From Lewinella sp. 4G2 (lineage in GTDB: Bacteria > Bacteroidota > Bacteroidia > Chitinophagales > Saprospiraceae), in NCBI RefSeq assembly GCF_001625015.1, contig NZ_LVWJ02000014.1, positions 62,001 to 126,000 on the forward strand: DNA of 64,000 nucleotides, in the 5' to 3' direction. Position numbers and translations under genes: made by a program. Numbering within the stretch: the stretch's first letter is position 1; the number at the start of each line of letters is the position of its first letter. The notes below the pieces were generated by a model. That model ran no database searches. It worked only from the letters and a program-made list of their open reading frames with translations, and had not been told where the DNA came from. Below are positions 17,031 through 27,743 of this stretch, one piece after another.

Positions 17031-18332
17031 ATGCTGAAATTCATCCTCCCCCTGCTGGCGGTCGTTTGCCTATGCAGTACAACTGCCCAAGCTGAGACGA
17101 GTGCCAAATCGTCCAACCAGCTCGCCTACATTGCGAAGTACAAGGACATTGCTATGCGCGAAATGCAACGCGCGGGCATCCCCGCCAGTATCAAATTGGC
17201 GCAAGGCCTGCACGAAACGGGCGCCGGCAAAAGTGTGCTGGCCCGCTCCGCTAACAACCACTTCGGCATCAAATGCGGGGGAAATTGGAAGGGGGAAGAG
17301 TACTACCGTGAGGACGACGATTACAATAGCCGTGGCCAACTCATTAAGAGCTGTTTCCGTAAGTACCGCAACGCTGAGGCCAGCTACGTAGCGCACTCCG
17401 AATTCCTACGCAACCCCGCCAAAGCTTACCGCTACGGTGCCCTGTTCCGGTTGGACCCACGCGACTACCGCGCCTGGGCGAAAGGTCTGCGCTCTTCCGG
17501 ATACGCGACTGACCCCCGGTACGCGGATATCCTAATTGCTCTGATTGAGCGGTATAATTTGACCCAGTACGACCGGCCCTTCGTGACGACCCCCGAAGAA
17601 GTTACCGAGCCCGTCCGTGAGGAAGTCAGCCGCGCCGTCACCGGCATCCTGAGAACGAATGACGTTACCTACTTCGTCAGCGAAGCGCCAGTGTCTGTAG
17701 ACGAAATTGCCAAGCAGGTGGACCTCAGCGTTGAGCGCCTGCTTTCCTACAACGAAGGTTTGAATAAGGACGGCCAGCAGGTAGGATCGGGCGAACGTGT
17801 TTTCCTGAAGAAGAAGCGCCGTGCTTACCGTGGCCGAGAGGCTTACCACACCGTTAAACCGGGCGAAAACCTCTACGATATTGCCCAGAAGTATGGCCTC
17901 CGCCTGAAAATCCTGGCCCGCCGGAACCGACTTGAGCAGGATTCCGACCCCGCCACCGGCCAACGCATCAAACTCCGGGGCAGTAAGGTCAAAAAGGCAC
18001 CCAAGGTAGAAAGTGGCCGCCCCGCAGCGACTAATACGGGGACCACGACCAGCACTACGAATGACGGATCTACCCCACCCCGTGGGCAAGTCGTAGCGCC
18101 GCGCACCCCCCGGCCTACCGTTCGCCCGACGCCCCGGACGAACCCACCCACAACGATTACGCGCCCGACTTCTACGAATACCGGGTCTACTTCCAGTTTC
18201 CACTCCGTGAAGGCGGGCGAGACGCTGTACGCCATCAGCCGCCGCTACGGATTGACGGTGGCAGCCCTGAAGCAACTGAATGGATTGAGCACCAACAACA
18301 TTTCCGTTGGTCAACAACTGAAGGTGCGCTAA
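17031..18332 (+). CDS. Secreted glucosaminidase (GH73) with LysM domains
   Basis: 433 residues from the ATG at 17031; the signal peptide MLKFILPLLAVVCLCSTTAQA is clear, so upstream in-frame starts are rejected. A GH73 domain follows (about 30-185: GIPASIKLAQGLHETGAG, NNHFGIKCGG, GYATDPRYADILIALIE). A degenerate LysM-like stretch (YFVSEAPVSVDEIAKQ), one LysM (YHTVKPGENLYDIAQKYGLR), a Pro/Thr-rich linker and a final LysM (FHSVKAGETLYAISRRYGLT) complete it. It is a peptidoglycan hydrolase held on the wall by LysM domains, paralogous to the anchored protein at 4226. Confidence 0.9.
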   Translation: MLKFILPLLAVVCLCSTTAQAETSAKSSNQLAYIAKYKDIAMREMQRAGIPASIKLAQGLHETGAGKSVLARSANNHFGIKCGGNWKGEEYYREDDDYNSRGQLIKSCFRKYRNAEASYVAHSEFLRNPAKAYRYGALFRLDPRDYRAWAKGLRSSGYATDPRYADILIALIERYNLTQYDRPFVTTPEEVTEPVREEVSRAVTGILRTNDVTYFVSEAPVSVDEIAKQVDLSVERLLSYNEGLNKDGQQVGSGERVFLKKKRRAYRGREAYHTVKPGENLYDIAQKYGLRLKILARRNRLEQDSDPATGQRIKLRGSKVKKAPKVESGRPAATNTGTTTSTTNDGSTPPRGQVVAPRTPRPTVRPTPRTNPPTTITRPTSTNTGSTSSFHSVKAGETLYAISRRYGLTVAALKQLNGLSTNNISVGQQLKVR

Positions 18333-18373
18333 GAATTTTGATTTATAGGTTTTGAAGCTAAAAAAGGTGAATG

Positions 18374-18408
18374 GCCACCCCGCTACCGGCGGGGTGGCTA
18401 ATTTTTTG
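18374..18408 (+). terminator. Strong intrinsic terminator after the GH73-LysM gene
   Basis: Perfect 10-bp stem GCCACCCCGC (18374-18383) / GCGGGGTGGC (18389-18398) with loop TACCG, followed by TAATTTTTT. Confidence 0.9.
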
Positions 18409-18498
18409 CCCGGTGGTGACTCCCTCACCCTACGCCAAGGCCCACCTAAAACTGAACGGGCTTTCCTTACTTTAGCGGAACCAAATCGCCAATCTTCT

Positions 18499-19288
18499 AT
18501 GCTGAACTCCCTGGCCCGCGCTTACACTCTGGTATTTGTCCTTTTCTACTGCAGCACCTCACCGGCCCTAGTCGCGCAGGACTTCACTCAGTTCGGAGAA
18601 TATGGCGTTGATTGGGGTGGCTACCTATTCGGCGTGAAGGGTGGCCTCAGTGCGGGCAACCAGGATTGGTCTGGCCTCGAAACGGAATTTCTGTTGGGCT
18701 ACCACGGCGCCCTTTACCTGGAGACTATTCCAGCGGGTGGACGATTCAGCTTCTACGGGCAGCTGGGCTATCATACGCGGGGGAGCCGGATAAGCCGGCG
18801 GCGGGCGTTTAGATTCGATGGCAACCAAGTCACATTACCATCGTTCGATTTCCGTTTTCAGAATATCTCGCTCGGGGCCGGAGCTAAATCAGTCGTCGCT
18901 TATACTCAAGTAGCTGATCTCTACTACTCTCTTGGTCTGAGAATTGAGTACAGTATCAGTAACAACTTGAGCAAGTATGATAATGTAGACAGTAATATCG
19001 ATCCAAACTACCGGTTGAATTTTCCCTTCGATAGTCCAGACACAGTGAACGAAGTCGTCTATGGTGCCAGTTTCGGGGGCGGGGCAGTGTTCCCGCTTGG
19101 CGAAACTACATCTGCTTTCATCGAACTCACTGCGCACCCAGACTTAAGTTTCCAGTACAATCAGGGGCCAATCGAGAACGTCATCGACCCATTCTCCGCC
19201 AACACTCGTACCATCGGGGCGCGAATGATTCGCAACTTCACCATTGAGTTGTCCGTCGGCATCCGCTTTCTGCGCAAATGGGATTACA

Positions 19289-19296
<8 letters not shown>
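18499..19296 (+). CDS. Outer-membrane beta-barrel protein, PorT-like fold (function unknown)
   Basis: 265 residues from the ATG at 18499, with signal peptide MLNSLARAYTLVFVLFYCSTSPALVAQ. The mature part has alternating hydrophobic strands and aromatic girdles (GGYLFGVKGGLSAG, RFSFYGQLGYHTRG, ISLGAGAKSVV, SVGIRFLRKWDYID) typical of the barrels annotated PorT family in Bacteroidota. A longer upstream frame would run through the preceding terminator and is rejected. Its stop overlaps the probable start of the ComF-like gene, so the pair is likely coupled. Confidence 0.75.
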
Positions 19297-21551
<2,255 letters not shown>

Positions 21552-21590
21552 TCCTGCCAACTCGTGCTTAGCTACCGCCTACCCAATTCG

Positions 21591-21606
21591 GCGCTGCCGC
21601 GGGTGC
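21591..21606 (+). repeat. Dispersed element core, CGGG variant, downstream of guaB
   Basis: GCGCTGCCGCGGGTGC in the guaB / ADP-ribosylglycohydrolase-like convergent gap. It is followed by AATAAAATGGGGTAATGGGA, which resembles the tail at 29625. Confidence 0.85.
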
Positions 21607-21667
21607 AATAAAATGGGGTAATGGGACCATTCCCCGAAGGACAGTATTGACCGCAACGGATAATTGC

Positions 21668-23026
21668 CTACTTGAACACTTCCGGACGACGAGATATGAT
21701 GGCCTGCGTCATCTCCCAAGCCAGGGTTTCCAAATCGATGTCGAGGACGTCCCGGTTGATCTTCACTACCCGCTCCCTTTGCTCCGGGGGAAGGGCATTA
21801 TATCCGTGGAGGGCACCCAGAATAGCTCCCGTCACGGCGGCAACGGTATCGTTATCCCGCCCGTAGTTGGTGACGAACTCCATTGCTTTGGAAAAGTCCA
21901 AGTCTGATATTAGCAGCGCGGTAAGGTTGATGAGATGAATTTCCCCGGCGTGGAAAGGCGCATCCTGGCTAGCTTGCCTCAGTAGCTCGTACGCTTTGAG
22001 GGTTCGGGCGTAGGTCAGGCTATCGTAGGGATAGTCATCCGGAAAGGTCATTTTCATTGCGGCGGCTTCCTCCCGGGTGATTCGGCTGGCTTGGCGGACG
22101 ATGCCGCGGGCGCTGCGGTACTGTTGGTAGCTCACCCTTCCTAATAGGCGGGAGCGGAAAAACCCTTCCGGGTCGACGTCCCGCGCCACGTTCCGTACGG
22201 TATCCAGGGAAAGACCGTCACTGAAGGCAGCGGCTGTAAGTGCGGCGGTGAGGCCGGTGATGTCCCGTGCGTAACCCAGGTCGAAAATGCCCAAGTCATA
22301 AGCCGCTCGGTAGGCTGCTTCGGGGCGGCCGGGGAAGGCAGCTCCAATGGTGGGAGCGTAGAGCATGCCGGCGCAGGCCATCTCCCCTCCGTAGAATTTC
22401 GTCGTCGCATTCCGGTAAGCATCGATGTCTCCACTTACGTAGGCCCGGCTGACCTTGGCCCACTCCTGCAACCAGGTGACGCGGCGCATACCGTCTTCCA
22501 GGGGTTCAGGTTCCAGGCCTTTGGTTTCCCTCAGTTCGTTGACGGATCGCTCATAAGCCTGATTGACAAAAGTAGCGAAGCGGTCGGCCTTAAGGTCCAG
22601 TGGTTTACTTCCCCGCAGTAGGTGCTCCTGGATCAAAAATTCCGTGGTGAGGGCTTTCCACCGGGTATCGTCCGTCCCGGCGCCGGGGGGTAGGTTGAAA
22701 TCCCACGGTCCTTCGGGACTGGGTTCGCGGAGGACGACATCCAGGTCTTTGACGTGGCCATACTCTTCGCTGATGGCCCACTGGTTCCACATTTCGGTGG
22801 GGGCGCCCATGGCATCACCGATGGCTGACCCGACCAGGCTGCCCAACACTTTATCGTATAGGACGGAGTCCGGGATTGAGAGGTCCTGATAGTCAGCCTC
22901 GGTGTGAATGGTAGTCGGTTTCGGAGTCGGTCTCAATGGTGATTGGGTTGGTGACTCATTGCAGCCACCACCCACCAATAGCAGGATCAGGGTGACGGCA
23001 ACGGTAGTTAGCTGGTAGGAACGCAT
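21668..23026 (-). CDS. ADP-ribosylglycohydrolase-family lipoprotein
   Basis: 452 residues. The N-terminus MRSYQLTTVAVTLILLLVGGGC ends in a lipobox (Cys22), so the protein is probably exported and lipid-anchored, unusual for this mostly cytosolic family. The family motifs are LGSLVGSAIGDAMGAPTE (about 61-78), GAGTDDTRW (about 115) and GRDNDTVAAVTGAILGALHG near the C-terminus; their acidic residues bind the two Mg ions used to cleave ADP-ribose bonds. The substrate is unknown. A near-consensus -7 box ends five bases before the ATG. Confidence 0.85.
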   Translation of the reverse strand: MRSYQLTTVAVTLILLLVGGGCNESPTQSPLRPTPKPTTIHTEADYQDLSIPDSVLYDKVLGSLVGSAIGDAMGAPTEMWNQWAISEEYGHVKDLDVVLREPSPEGPWDFNLPPGAGTDDTRWKALTTEFLIQEHLLRGSKPLDLKADRFATFVNQAYERSVNELRETKGLEPEPLEDGMRRVTWLQEWAKVSRAYVSGDIDAYRNATTKFYGGEMACAGMLYAPTIGAAFPGRPEAAYRAAYDLGIFDLGYARDITGLTAALTAAAFSDGLSLDTVRNVARDVDPEGFFRSRLLGRVSYQQYRSARGIVRQASRITREEAAAMKMTFPDDYPYDSLTYARTLKAYELLRQASQDAPFHAGEIHLINLTALLISDLDFSKAMEFVTNYGRDNDTVAAVTGAILGALHGYNALPPEQRERVVKINRDVLDIDLETLAWEMTQAIISRRPEVFK

Positions 23027-23031
23027 CCCCC

Positions 23032-23039
23032 TAAAGGTA
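23032..23039 (-). promoter_or_regulatory. Probable -7 box (TACCTTTA) for the ADP-ribosylglycohydrolase-like gene
   Basis: One mismatch to TAnnTTTG on the minus strand, five bases before the ATG at 23026, the same spacing as era. Confidence 0.45.
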
Positions 23040-23172
23040 CGGGTACGCGCGGTTGGCTTGGGGGAACTTGGTCCACCCCTTCCCTTTTATCCGTTCAGCA
23101 ATTTTGCTCCATCCTTCCGGTAAAGGTCTCGCGCCTAACCGAGAAGATCAGTCCATTCTCCCCACTTACTTT

Positions 23173-23188
23173 GCACCCGCGGCAGCGC
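23173..23188 (-). repeat. Dispersed element core, CGGG variant, intergenic
   Basis: The minus strand reads GCGCTGCCGCGGGTGC in the divergent gap before the FKBP gene, followed on that strand by AAAGTAAGTGGGGAGAATGG. It lies immediately beyond the minus-strand terminator at 23201-23234. Confidence 0.85.
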
Positions 23189-23200
23189 CCAGATAGACAT

Positions 23201-23234
23201 AAAAAAGGCCCGTTCAGCGTTTTCGCGACGGGCC
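23201..23234 (-). terminator. Minus-strand intrinsic terminator with no gene feeding it
   Basis: On the minus strand GGCCCGT pairs with ACGGGCC (plus-strand positions 23207-23213 and 23228-23234) and is followed by six T. The only annotated gene to its right (FKBP) is on the plus strand, so it would terminate an unannotated minus-strand transcript from within 23235-23450. Confidence 0.65.
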
Positions 23235-23420
23235 ATAAATACACTCACCTTATCATAAATCTTGTAACTGTTCTTTCTAACCGGGGCAAAATTCGGTGGG
23301 TTCGGTAACGATAGAAAATTTGTGGCCTAACAATAAGATTTCACGTATTGGGAGTTGCTCAACGTAATGGAGGTTACAATCTCCCAATGATTATCAACTA
23401 ACGGAGTAGCCGAAAGACCG
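23235..23420. other. Gene-free structured stretch between the orphan terminator and the FKBP promoter
   Basis: An inverted repeat spans 23347-23388 (ATTGGGAG / CTCCCAAT, extended by TTG/CAA with one bulge and an inner GTAA/TTAC stem). No reading frame of note. It could be part of a small minus-strand RNA ending at the terminator, or an operator upstream of the FKBP promoter. Confidence 0.4.
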
Positions 23421-23428
23421 TACTTTTG
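23421..23428 (+). promoter_or_regulatory. -7 promoter box (TACTTTTG) for the FKBP-trmH pair
   Basis: Exact TAnnTTTG, 23 nt before the ATG at 23452. Confidence 0.6.
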
Positions 23429-23451
23429 CGTTCCCTTAAAAACCAACTTCG

Positions 23452-23919
23452 ATGAAATATCTACTCTGTGTTCTGCTCCTGGGTGTTTTCCTCTATTCTG
23501 CCTGTGGTAGTAACGATAACCTGAGTTTCTGTGAGGAGGAGATGCTGCCCACGCTGCAGGAGTACATTGATACGAATATGCTGAACGTGACGCCCGGCGC
23601 GGACAATAGCTTTAGCTACCTGATCCTCGAGGCGGGGGATGGGGAGCGCCCGCAGCCAAATTCTATGGTGACCGTCAACTACGTTGGCATGAAAACCAAC
23701 GGTGATATCTTCGACCAAACGACTGGCAACCCGCGGACGTTTAGCCTTTCCGGTTTGATCAGAGGTTGGCAATTGGGTATTCCGCTAGTTGGTGCCGGTG
23801 GTAGAATTCAACTCTTCTTACCTCCGGAAGTAGCCTACGGCACCCGTGGCGTACCCGGCAGTATTTGCCCCAACACCCCCCTGGTGTTTGAGATTGAACT
23901 GGTAAGCTTCACCCAGTAA
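23452..23919 (+). CDS. FKBP-type peptidyl-prolyl isomerase lipoprotein
   Basis: 155 residues. A lipoprotein signal MKYLLCVLLLGVFLYSAC (Cys18) is followed by a short linker and an FKBP domain from about residue 55 (MVTVNYVGMKTNGDIFDQT, LIRGWQLGIPLVGAGGRIQL, PPEVAYGTRGV, NTPLVFEIELV). It catalyses prolyl cis/trans isomerisation, here probably in the periplasm. It is 23 bp upstream of the TrmH-family gene on the same strand. Confidence 0.92.
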   Translation: MKYLLCVLLLGVFLYSACGSNDNLSFCEEEMLPTLQEYIDTNMLNVTPGADNSFSYLILEAGDGERPQPNSMVTVNYVGMKTNGDIFDQTTGNPRTFSLSGLIRGWQLGIPLVGAGGRIQLFLPPEVAYGTRGVPGSICPNTPLVFEIELVSFTQ

Positions 23920-23942
23920 TCCGACAACTCGACCACCACGAA

Positions 23943-24437
23943 GTGGAGACCTCCGGGCGGCGGCACGCACTAACCTTGCTACTGGTGGATCTGCGCGACC
24001 CCCTCAACGTTGGGTCTGCCTTCCGAATTGCCGATGCTACCGGAGCCAAAATCGTACTGGCGGGCACCACACCTACCCCGCCGAATAGTAAGATCAACAA
24101 AACGGCACGCTCAACGGTCAGGTCCGTCCCCTACCAAACGGTAGTTAACGGGATGGATTTTCTGATGTCCAAAAGACAGGAAGGGGCTCACTTACTGGCC
24201 CTGGAATTGACGGATAGCAGCAGCTCCGTATTAAGCTACGAGCTACCCCAAGACGTCCGCGACGGACATCGGGAAGTAGTACTGCTTCCCGGTGCGGAAG
24301 CTGCTGGGGTTGCCCCCGAGTTACTTGCGCAGGTAGATGCCGCCGTACACCTACCGATGCACGGACAAAACACAAGCCTGAACGTATCCGTAGCTATTGG
24401 CGCGGCCGTATACGCATTGCTCGGGCAGCTTCAATAG
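23943..24437 (+). CDS. SpoU/TrmH-family RNA 2'-O-methyltransferase
   Basis: 164 residues from a GTG at 23943. The three SPOUT motifs are visible: RDPLNVGSAFRIADATGA, the AdoMet-binding VVLLPGAEAAGV, and LPMHGQNTSLNVSVA. It lacks the N-terminal L30e-like extension of RlmB-type enzymes, like minimal TrmL/TrmH proteins. The exact target RNA is not decidable. Confidence 0.88.
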   Translation: METSGRRHALTLLLVDLRDPLNVGSAFRIADATGAKIVLAGTTPTPPNSKINKTARSTVRSVPYQTVVNGMDFLMSKRQEGAHLLALELTDSSSSVLSYELPQDVRDGHREVVLLPGAEAAGVAPELLAQVDAAVHLPMHGQNTSLNVSVAIGAAVYALLGQLQ

Positions 24438-24459
24438 TCAAGTATAATTCAAGTGATCA

Positions 24460-24474
24460 GGACAGTAACTGTCC
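24460..24474. other. Palindrome in the trmH/TPR convergent gap
   Basis: GGACAGT-A-ACTGTCC, 7-bp arms with a single central base, between two convergent genes. It has no T-run, so it is a weak candidate for bidirectional termination. Confidence 0.35.
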
Positions 24475-24494
24475 CGATGCGCGCTCAAACTCAC

Positions 24495-25910
24495 TTACCG
24501 ATTTTCGTAAAGCGCGTAAATGGCGCGGAACTGGTCATCCTCCAGCAGATCAGGGTACCAATTCAGGAGTAGTTCCCGATCATCGTAGTAGTTAGAAAGG
24601 GCGTCGTTGAGTAATTCTAGTGCCTGAACACGCCGCTTGGTGACGTAACAGACGGCAACCATTCCGTAGAGCAGCGTAGCGTCTTCGTAGCGGGACAAAG
24701 AATCCTCGAGCAGAAATCTGGCCTTGCTCTCTTCTCCCAGGTCAACCAGAAAAATAGCGTAAGCCACGATCGCATCGCTATACTGCTGCTGGTGGGTAAT
24801 GGCTTTACGGAAAGCAGCATCAGCTTCTTCCGTTTCGTTGAGGGCACTCTGGCAAAGGGCGAGCCCCAACCAGCAGTCTGCGGAATGACCGGTCTGCTCA
24901 ACGGCTCGGCCGTAGTTATGCGCAGCGACGCCCCATTTACCCTCCGCCGCAAAGCACTCACCCAGATATTGGTAAGCATCAAACATGCGAGGATCTGCTT
25001 CTACCGCCTTGAAGTAGGCTGCTTTAGCCCGGCCTAAGTCCTCAAGCATTTGGTAGGAGCGCCCCATCCGCATGAACGTCTCGTAGTTGCTTTCTGCATT
25101 GGGCATCGAGAAGTAGCTACGGTAGACTACCAGGGCGGTACTGTACCGTTCGAGGTCAAAGAGTTTGTCCGCATAGGATAATTCGTAGCGGGCGTCCTTA
25201 TCAAATAAAGAGCGGGCACTACTAAAGGCGTCCAGCGATTTGAAGTCCTCCCCGTGGTCCTCGTACCACAAGCCGAGGTAGAACCAGGCGAGGTGGTTGA
25301 AGGGGTCTTTATCCAAAATCCTCTCCAGCACGTTGGAAAGTTCCTTTTGGTAAAAAGCAAATTCAGCAGCGTTGAGAGCTTCGTCGATTGCAGGTTCCTG
25401 GTAAGGGTCGAGTTGGATAGCTTTAATGAGGGAAGACCAAGCGGAGGCCACTTCTTCCGTGTGAAGATGAATTAAGCCCTCAAAGAAGTGGAGTAGGCTA
25501 AGTTTTTTGTCTTCCTGGATGCGGGCGAATAGGGTACTGAGCACCTCTTGCGCCTCCTCTACCTTGTTGAAATGGATCAGTATCTCCAGCTTCAGCATGA
25601 GAGATTCTTCGTCGTTTGGAGCGTAAACAGCTAAGCGGTTAAGTGTGTCCAACGCTTCCTCCTCCTGAAAATTGATTTTGTGAATCAATGCTTTCCAACG
25701 GTAAAACTCCGGAGTATAGCTGTGCTGCGCCAGGGCAACATCGGCTACTAATAGGGTTTGGTCGAAATCTCCAGCCTCAAAGTAGAAGCCAAGAATATCC
25801 TCAAATTCTTCCTGGCCGAGGAAAAGGGGCTCATCTCTGCGAATGCTCTCTTCGAAGTCCGCCACTAACTTCTTGAGGGCTAAACGGCGCTGCTCATTTC
25901 TTTTGCTCAT
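24495..25910 (-). CDS. Tetratricopeptide-repeat protein
   Basis: 471 residues from the ATG at 25910 (MSKRNEQRRLALKKLVADFE); a TTG four codons upstream is less likely. The whole length is helical TPR-like units, clearest at SNYETFMRMGRSYQMLEDLG, DAYQYLGECFAAEGKWGVAA and CWLGLALCQSALNETEEADA. No signal peptide, so a cytoplasmic scaffold is expected. Such proteins are common and poorly characterised in Bacteroidota. Confidence 0.85.
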   Translation of the reverse strand: MSKRNEQRRLALKKLVADFEESIRRDEPLFLGQEEFEDILGFYFEAGDFDQTLLVADVALAQHSYTPEFYRWKALIHKINFQEEEALDTLNRLAVYAPNDEESLMLKLEILIHFNKVEEAQEVLSTLFARIQEDKKLSLLHFFEGLIHLHTEEVASAWSSLIKAIQLDPYQEPAIDEALNAAEFAFYQKELSNVLERILDKDPFNHLAWFYLGLWYEDHGEDFKSLDAFSSARSLFDKDARYELSYADKLFDLERYSTALVVYRSYFSMPNAESNYETFMRMGRSYQMLEDLGRAKAAYFKAVEADPRMFDAYQYLGECFAAEGKWGVAAHNYGRAVEQTGHSADCWLGLALCQSALNETEEADAAFRKAITHQQQYSDAIVAYAIFLVDLGEESKARFLLEDSLSRYEDATLLYGMVAVCYVTKRRVQALELLNDALSNYYDDRELLLNWYPDLLEDDQFRAIYALYENR

Positions 25911-26214
25911 ACGATTTGTCAACTCGGCGGCCTTCGTAAAAATTGCGGGCTCCCAAGGTATTTGTTTGGCGGCTTACGACTACTGGCAATCTTCGTGCCA
26001 GTTGGTAGCAGGTTTACTGTGGATACGGTTGAACTTAATAAAAGTTGCCCCTAACAAAACAAATTGTTTTCAAAAATATGCGCAGCCACTTTTTTGGGTG
26101 TTTTCTGTTAGGTCATGCGCTGTAGCGGTGATCGTTACTGTGTAATTTATTCAGCGTGGTTACGTTAATGCAGGGGCCAGTGAGCCCACTTACTGATTAC
26201 ACTTTCTGCATACC

Positions 26215-27702
26215 ATGACACCCTCACTCACCAGTAAAGCTACGCTGTTCCTGTTTACGCTATTGGCCTGCTTCCCCCTGAAAGCGCAGGATATTTACGC
26301 CGTGCACGCAGGCATCTTCCGTGACGTTCGTGGTCAGGACTTCAAGATAATCGGAGATCTGGGTTATGTGTACAGTCTACCGGCCAGTGACAAAGAAGTC
26401 GAGGTAATGGTGGGGCAATATACCAGTAAGAATAAGGCCACCGGTATCCTTCAACAGTTGAACGACCGCGGGTTTCAGAATGCGCGCCTGGTCACTATTC
26501 CAAGTACTGCGGGTACGCCGGAAATTATGGTTCAGTTTGCCCTGCACGGAACCGATAGGCCAATCAAGTGGAAGGAATACCTCAAGTTGGGCCCACTGCA
26601 CGCTAGCTCTTTGGACGGCACCCTCAAGGTTTTTACTGGTCCTTATCCTTCGACCGAAGCCGCGAAAACTGCCATTAAACAGATTAAGGCGGCGGGCTAT
26701 GCGGATGCCTTCGTCAAAATTGTTCCTTCACTTCAGCTCATACCTATTGACGTGTTTGAGACTGGCGTGAAACAACCCCTGATTCCCATCGTGCTACCAC
26801 CCCGGCCGGCTATTGCGGATACTGCTGATCAGAACTTAAGCCAACCGACTACTGCCCCCCGCGCAAAAGTCACCAATGTGGGAGAAGATGTTTCTGAAGA
26901 TACGGGAACCGTCATTCCTCGCGCCGGCAACTCCGCTAAGACTCCTAATAAGGAGGTGACACGCGACGCTCCCTCCCCTACCCCAATGGGATCGACGGTA
27001 GTTGTACCTACCAATTCCAACAATGCGCCAAGCAGTACCATCAGAGATGAAAAGGAAGTACTTCCCGCATCAGAAGCAGTCCCCCCTACTTCGACAGCAC
27101 TCGTAAAACCGCCTAACCTAGATGGTAGTACGAAACGGCACAGTACGGCTGAGTTACAGACTATACTTACGCAGCGTGGTTTCTACACTTCTGGCATTGA
27201 TGGCCTTTACGGGCCGGGTACGCAGCAAGCCTACGAGCGAGCCGTCCGTGAACTACCCGCACTCGTTTTGTATAAGCAATACGCCAGCCATTCTCCCCGA
27301 AGTTTAGTTACGGGTGACATTCCGGCTACCTCCTGGCCGGAAACCCAGCTGCTGCTCACCGTTGCGGACGAATTAGCGGCTGGCACTACCGACCAAAAGC
27401 GGGCCAAGTTTCTAAAACAGCAGCGTAAGGCACTGTATACGACTAAAACGACGCTGAGTGCAGTGGCCAGCAGCCGTACTAAAGATTGGGCCGCCAGCTT
27501 ATGGGAGAACCTAAATGACTGGGCTAGTGAAGACCCGTTCCACTCTCACGTCATCACCGCGTTGAAAGTAAGTTACCACCAAACTCAATCGCGTTTGGAG
27601 CAACACTATTCAGATGCTGGATTTACGGATGTTGAAGCTAGAGACCTGGCGATCGCGATGATGCAAAATCTCGTCGGGGCAGAGTTGAATAGATTTTTGT
27701 AG
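26215..27702 (+). CDS. Exported protein with SPOR-like modules and a peptidoglycan-binding-like domain
   Basis: 495 residues. A signal peptide MTPSLTSKATLFLFTLLACF is followed by two SPOR-like units (VEVMVGQYTSKNKATGILQQ ... NARLV, and LKVFTGPYPSTEAAKTAIKQ ... AFVKIV), a Thr/Pro/Ser-rich linker (about 200-300) and a PG_binding_1-like motif (AELQTILTQRGFYTSGIDGL then GPGTQQAYERAV). A helical C-terminal region of about 140 residues has no recognised family. A cell-wall role is inferred. It is convergent with obg. Confidence 0.72.
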   Translation: MTPSLTSKATLFLFTLLACFPLKAQDIYAVHAGIFRDVRGQDFKIIGDLGYVYSLPASDKEVEVMVGQYTSKNKATGILQQLNDRGFQNARLVTIPSTAGTPEIMVQFALHGTDRPIKWKEYLKLGPLHASSLDGTLKVFTGPYPSTEAAKTAIKQIKAAGYADAFVKIVPSLQLIPIDVFETGVKQPLIPIVLPPRPAIADTADQNLSQPTTAPRAKVTNVGEDVSEDTGTVIPRAGNSAKTPNKEVTRDAPSPTPMGSTVVVPTNSNNAPSSTIRDEKEVLPASEAVPPTSTALVKPPNLDGSTKRHSTAELQTILTQRGFYTSGIDGLYGPGTQQAYERAVRELPALVLYKQYASHSPRSLVTGDIPATSWPETQLLLTVADELAAGTTDQKRAKFLKQQRKALYTTKTTLSAVASSRTKDWAASLWENLNDWASEDPFHSHVITALKVSYHQTQSRLEQHYSDAGFTDVEARDLAIAMMQNLVGAELNRFL

Positions 27703-27743
27703 GACTACTCATCAAGATCGATGGGGGGGCAATCACAACTGCT

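Noticed and set aside
23228..23400. A tRNA or tmRNA in the gap before the FKBP gene
   Set aside because: No cloverleaf, no CCA end and no tmRNA tag-like frame could be drawn; only a terminator and one inverted repeat are visible.
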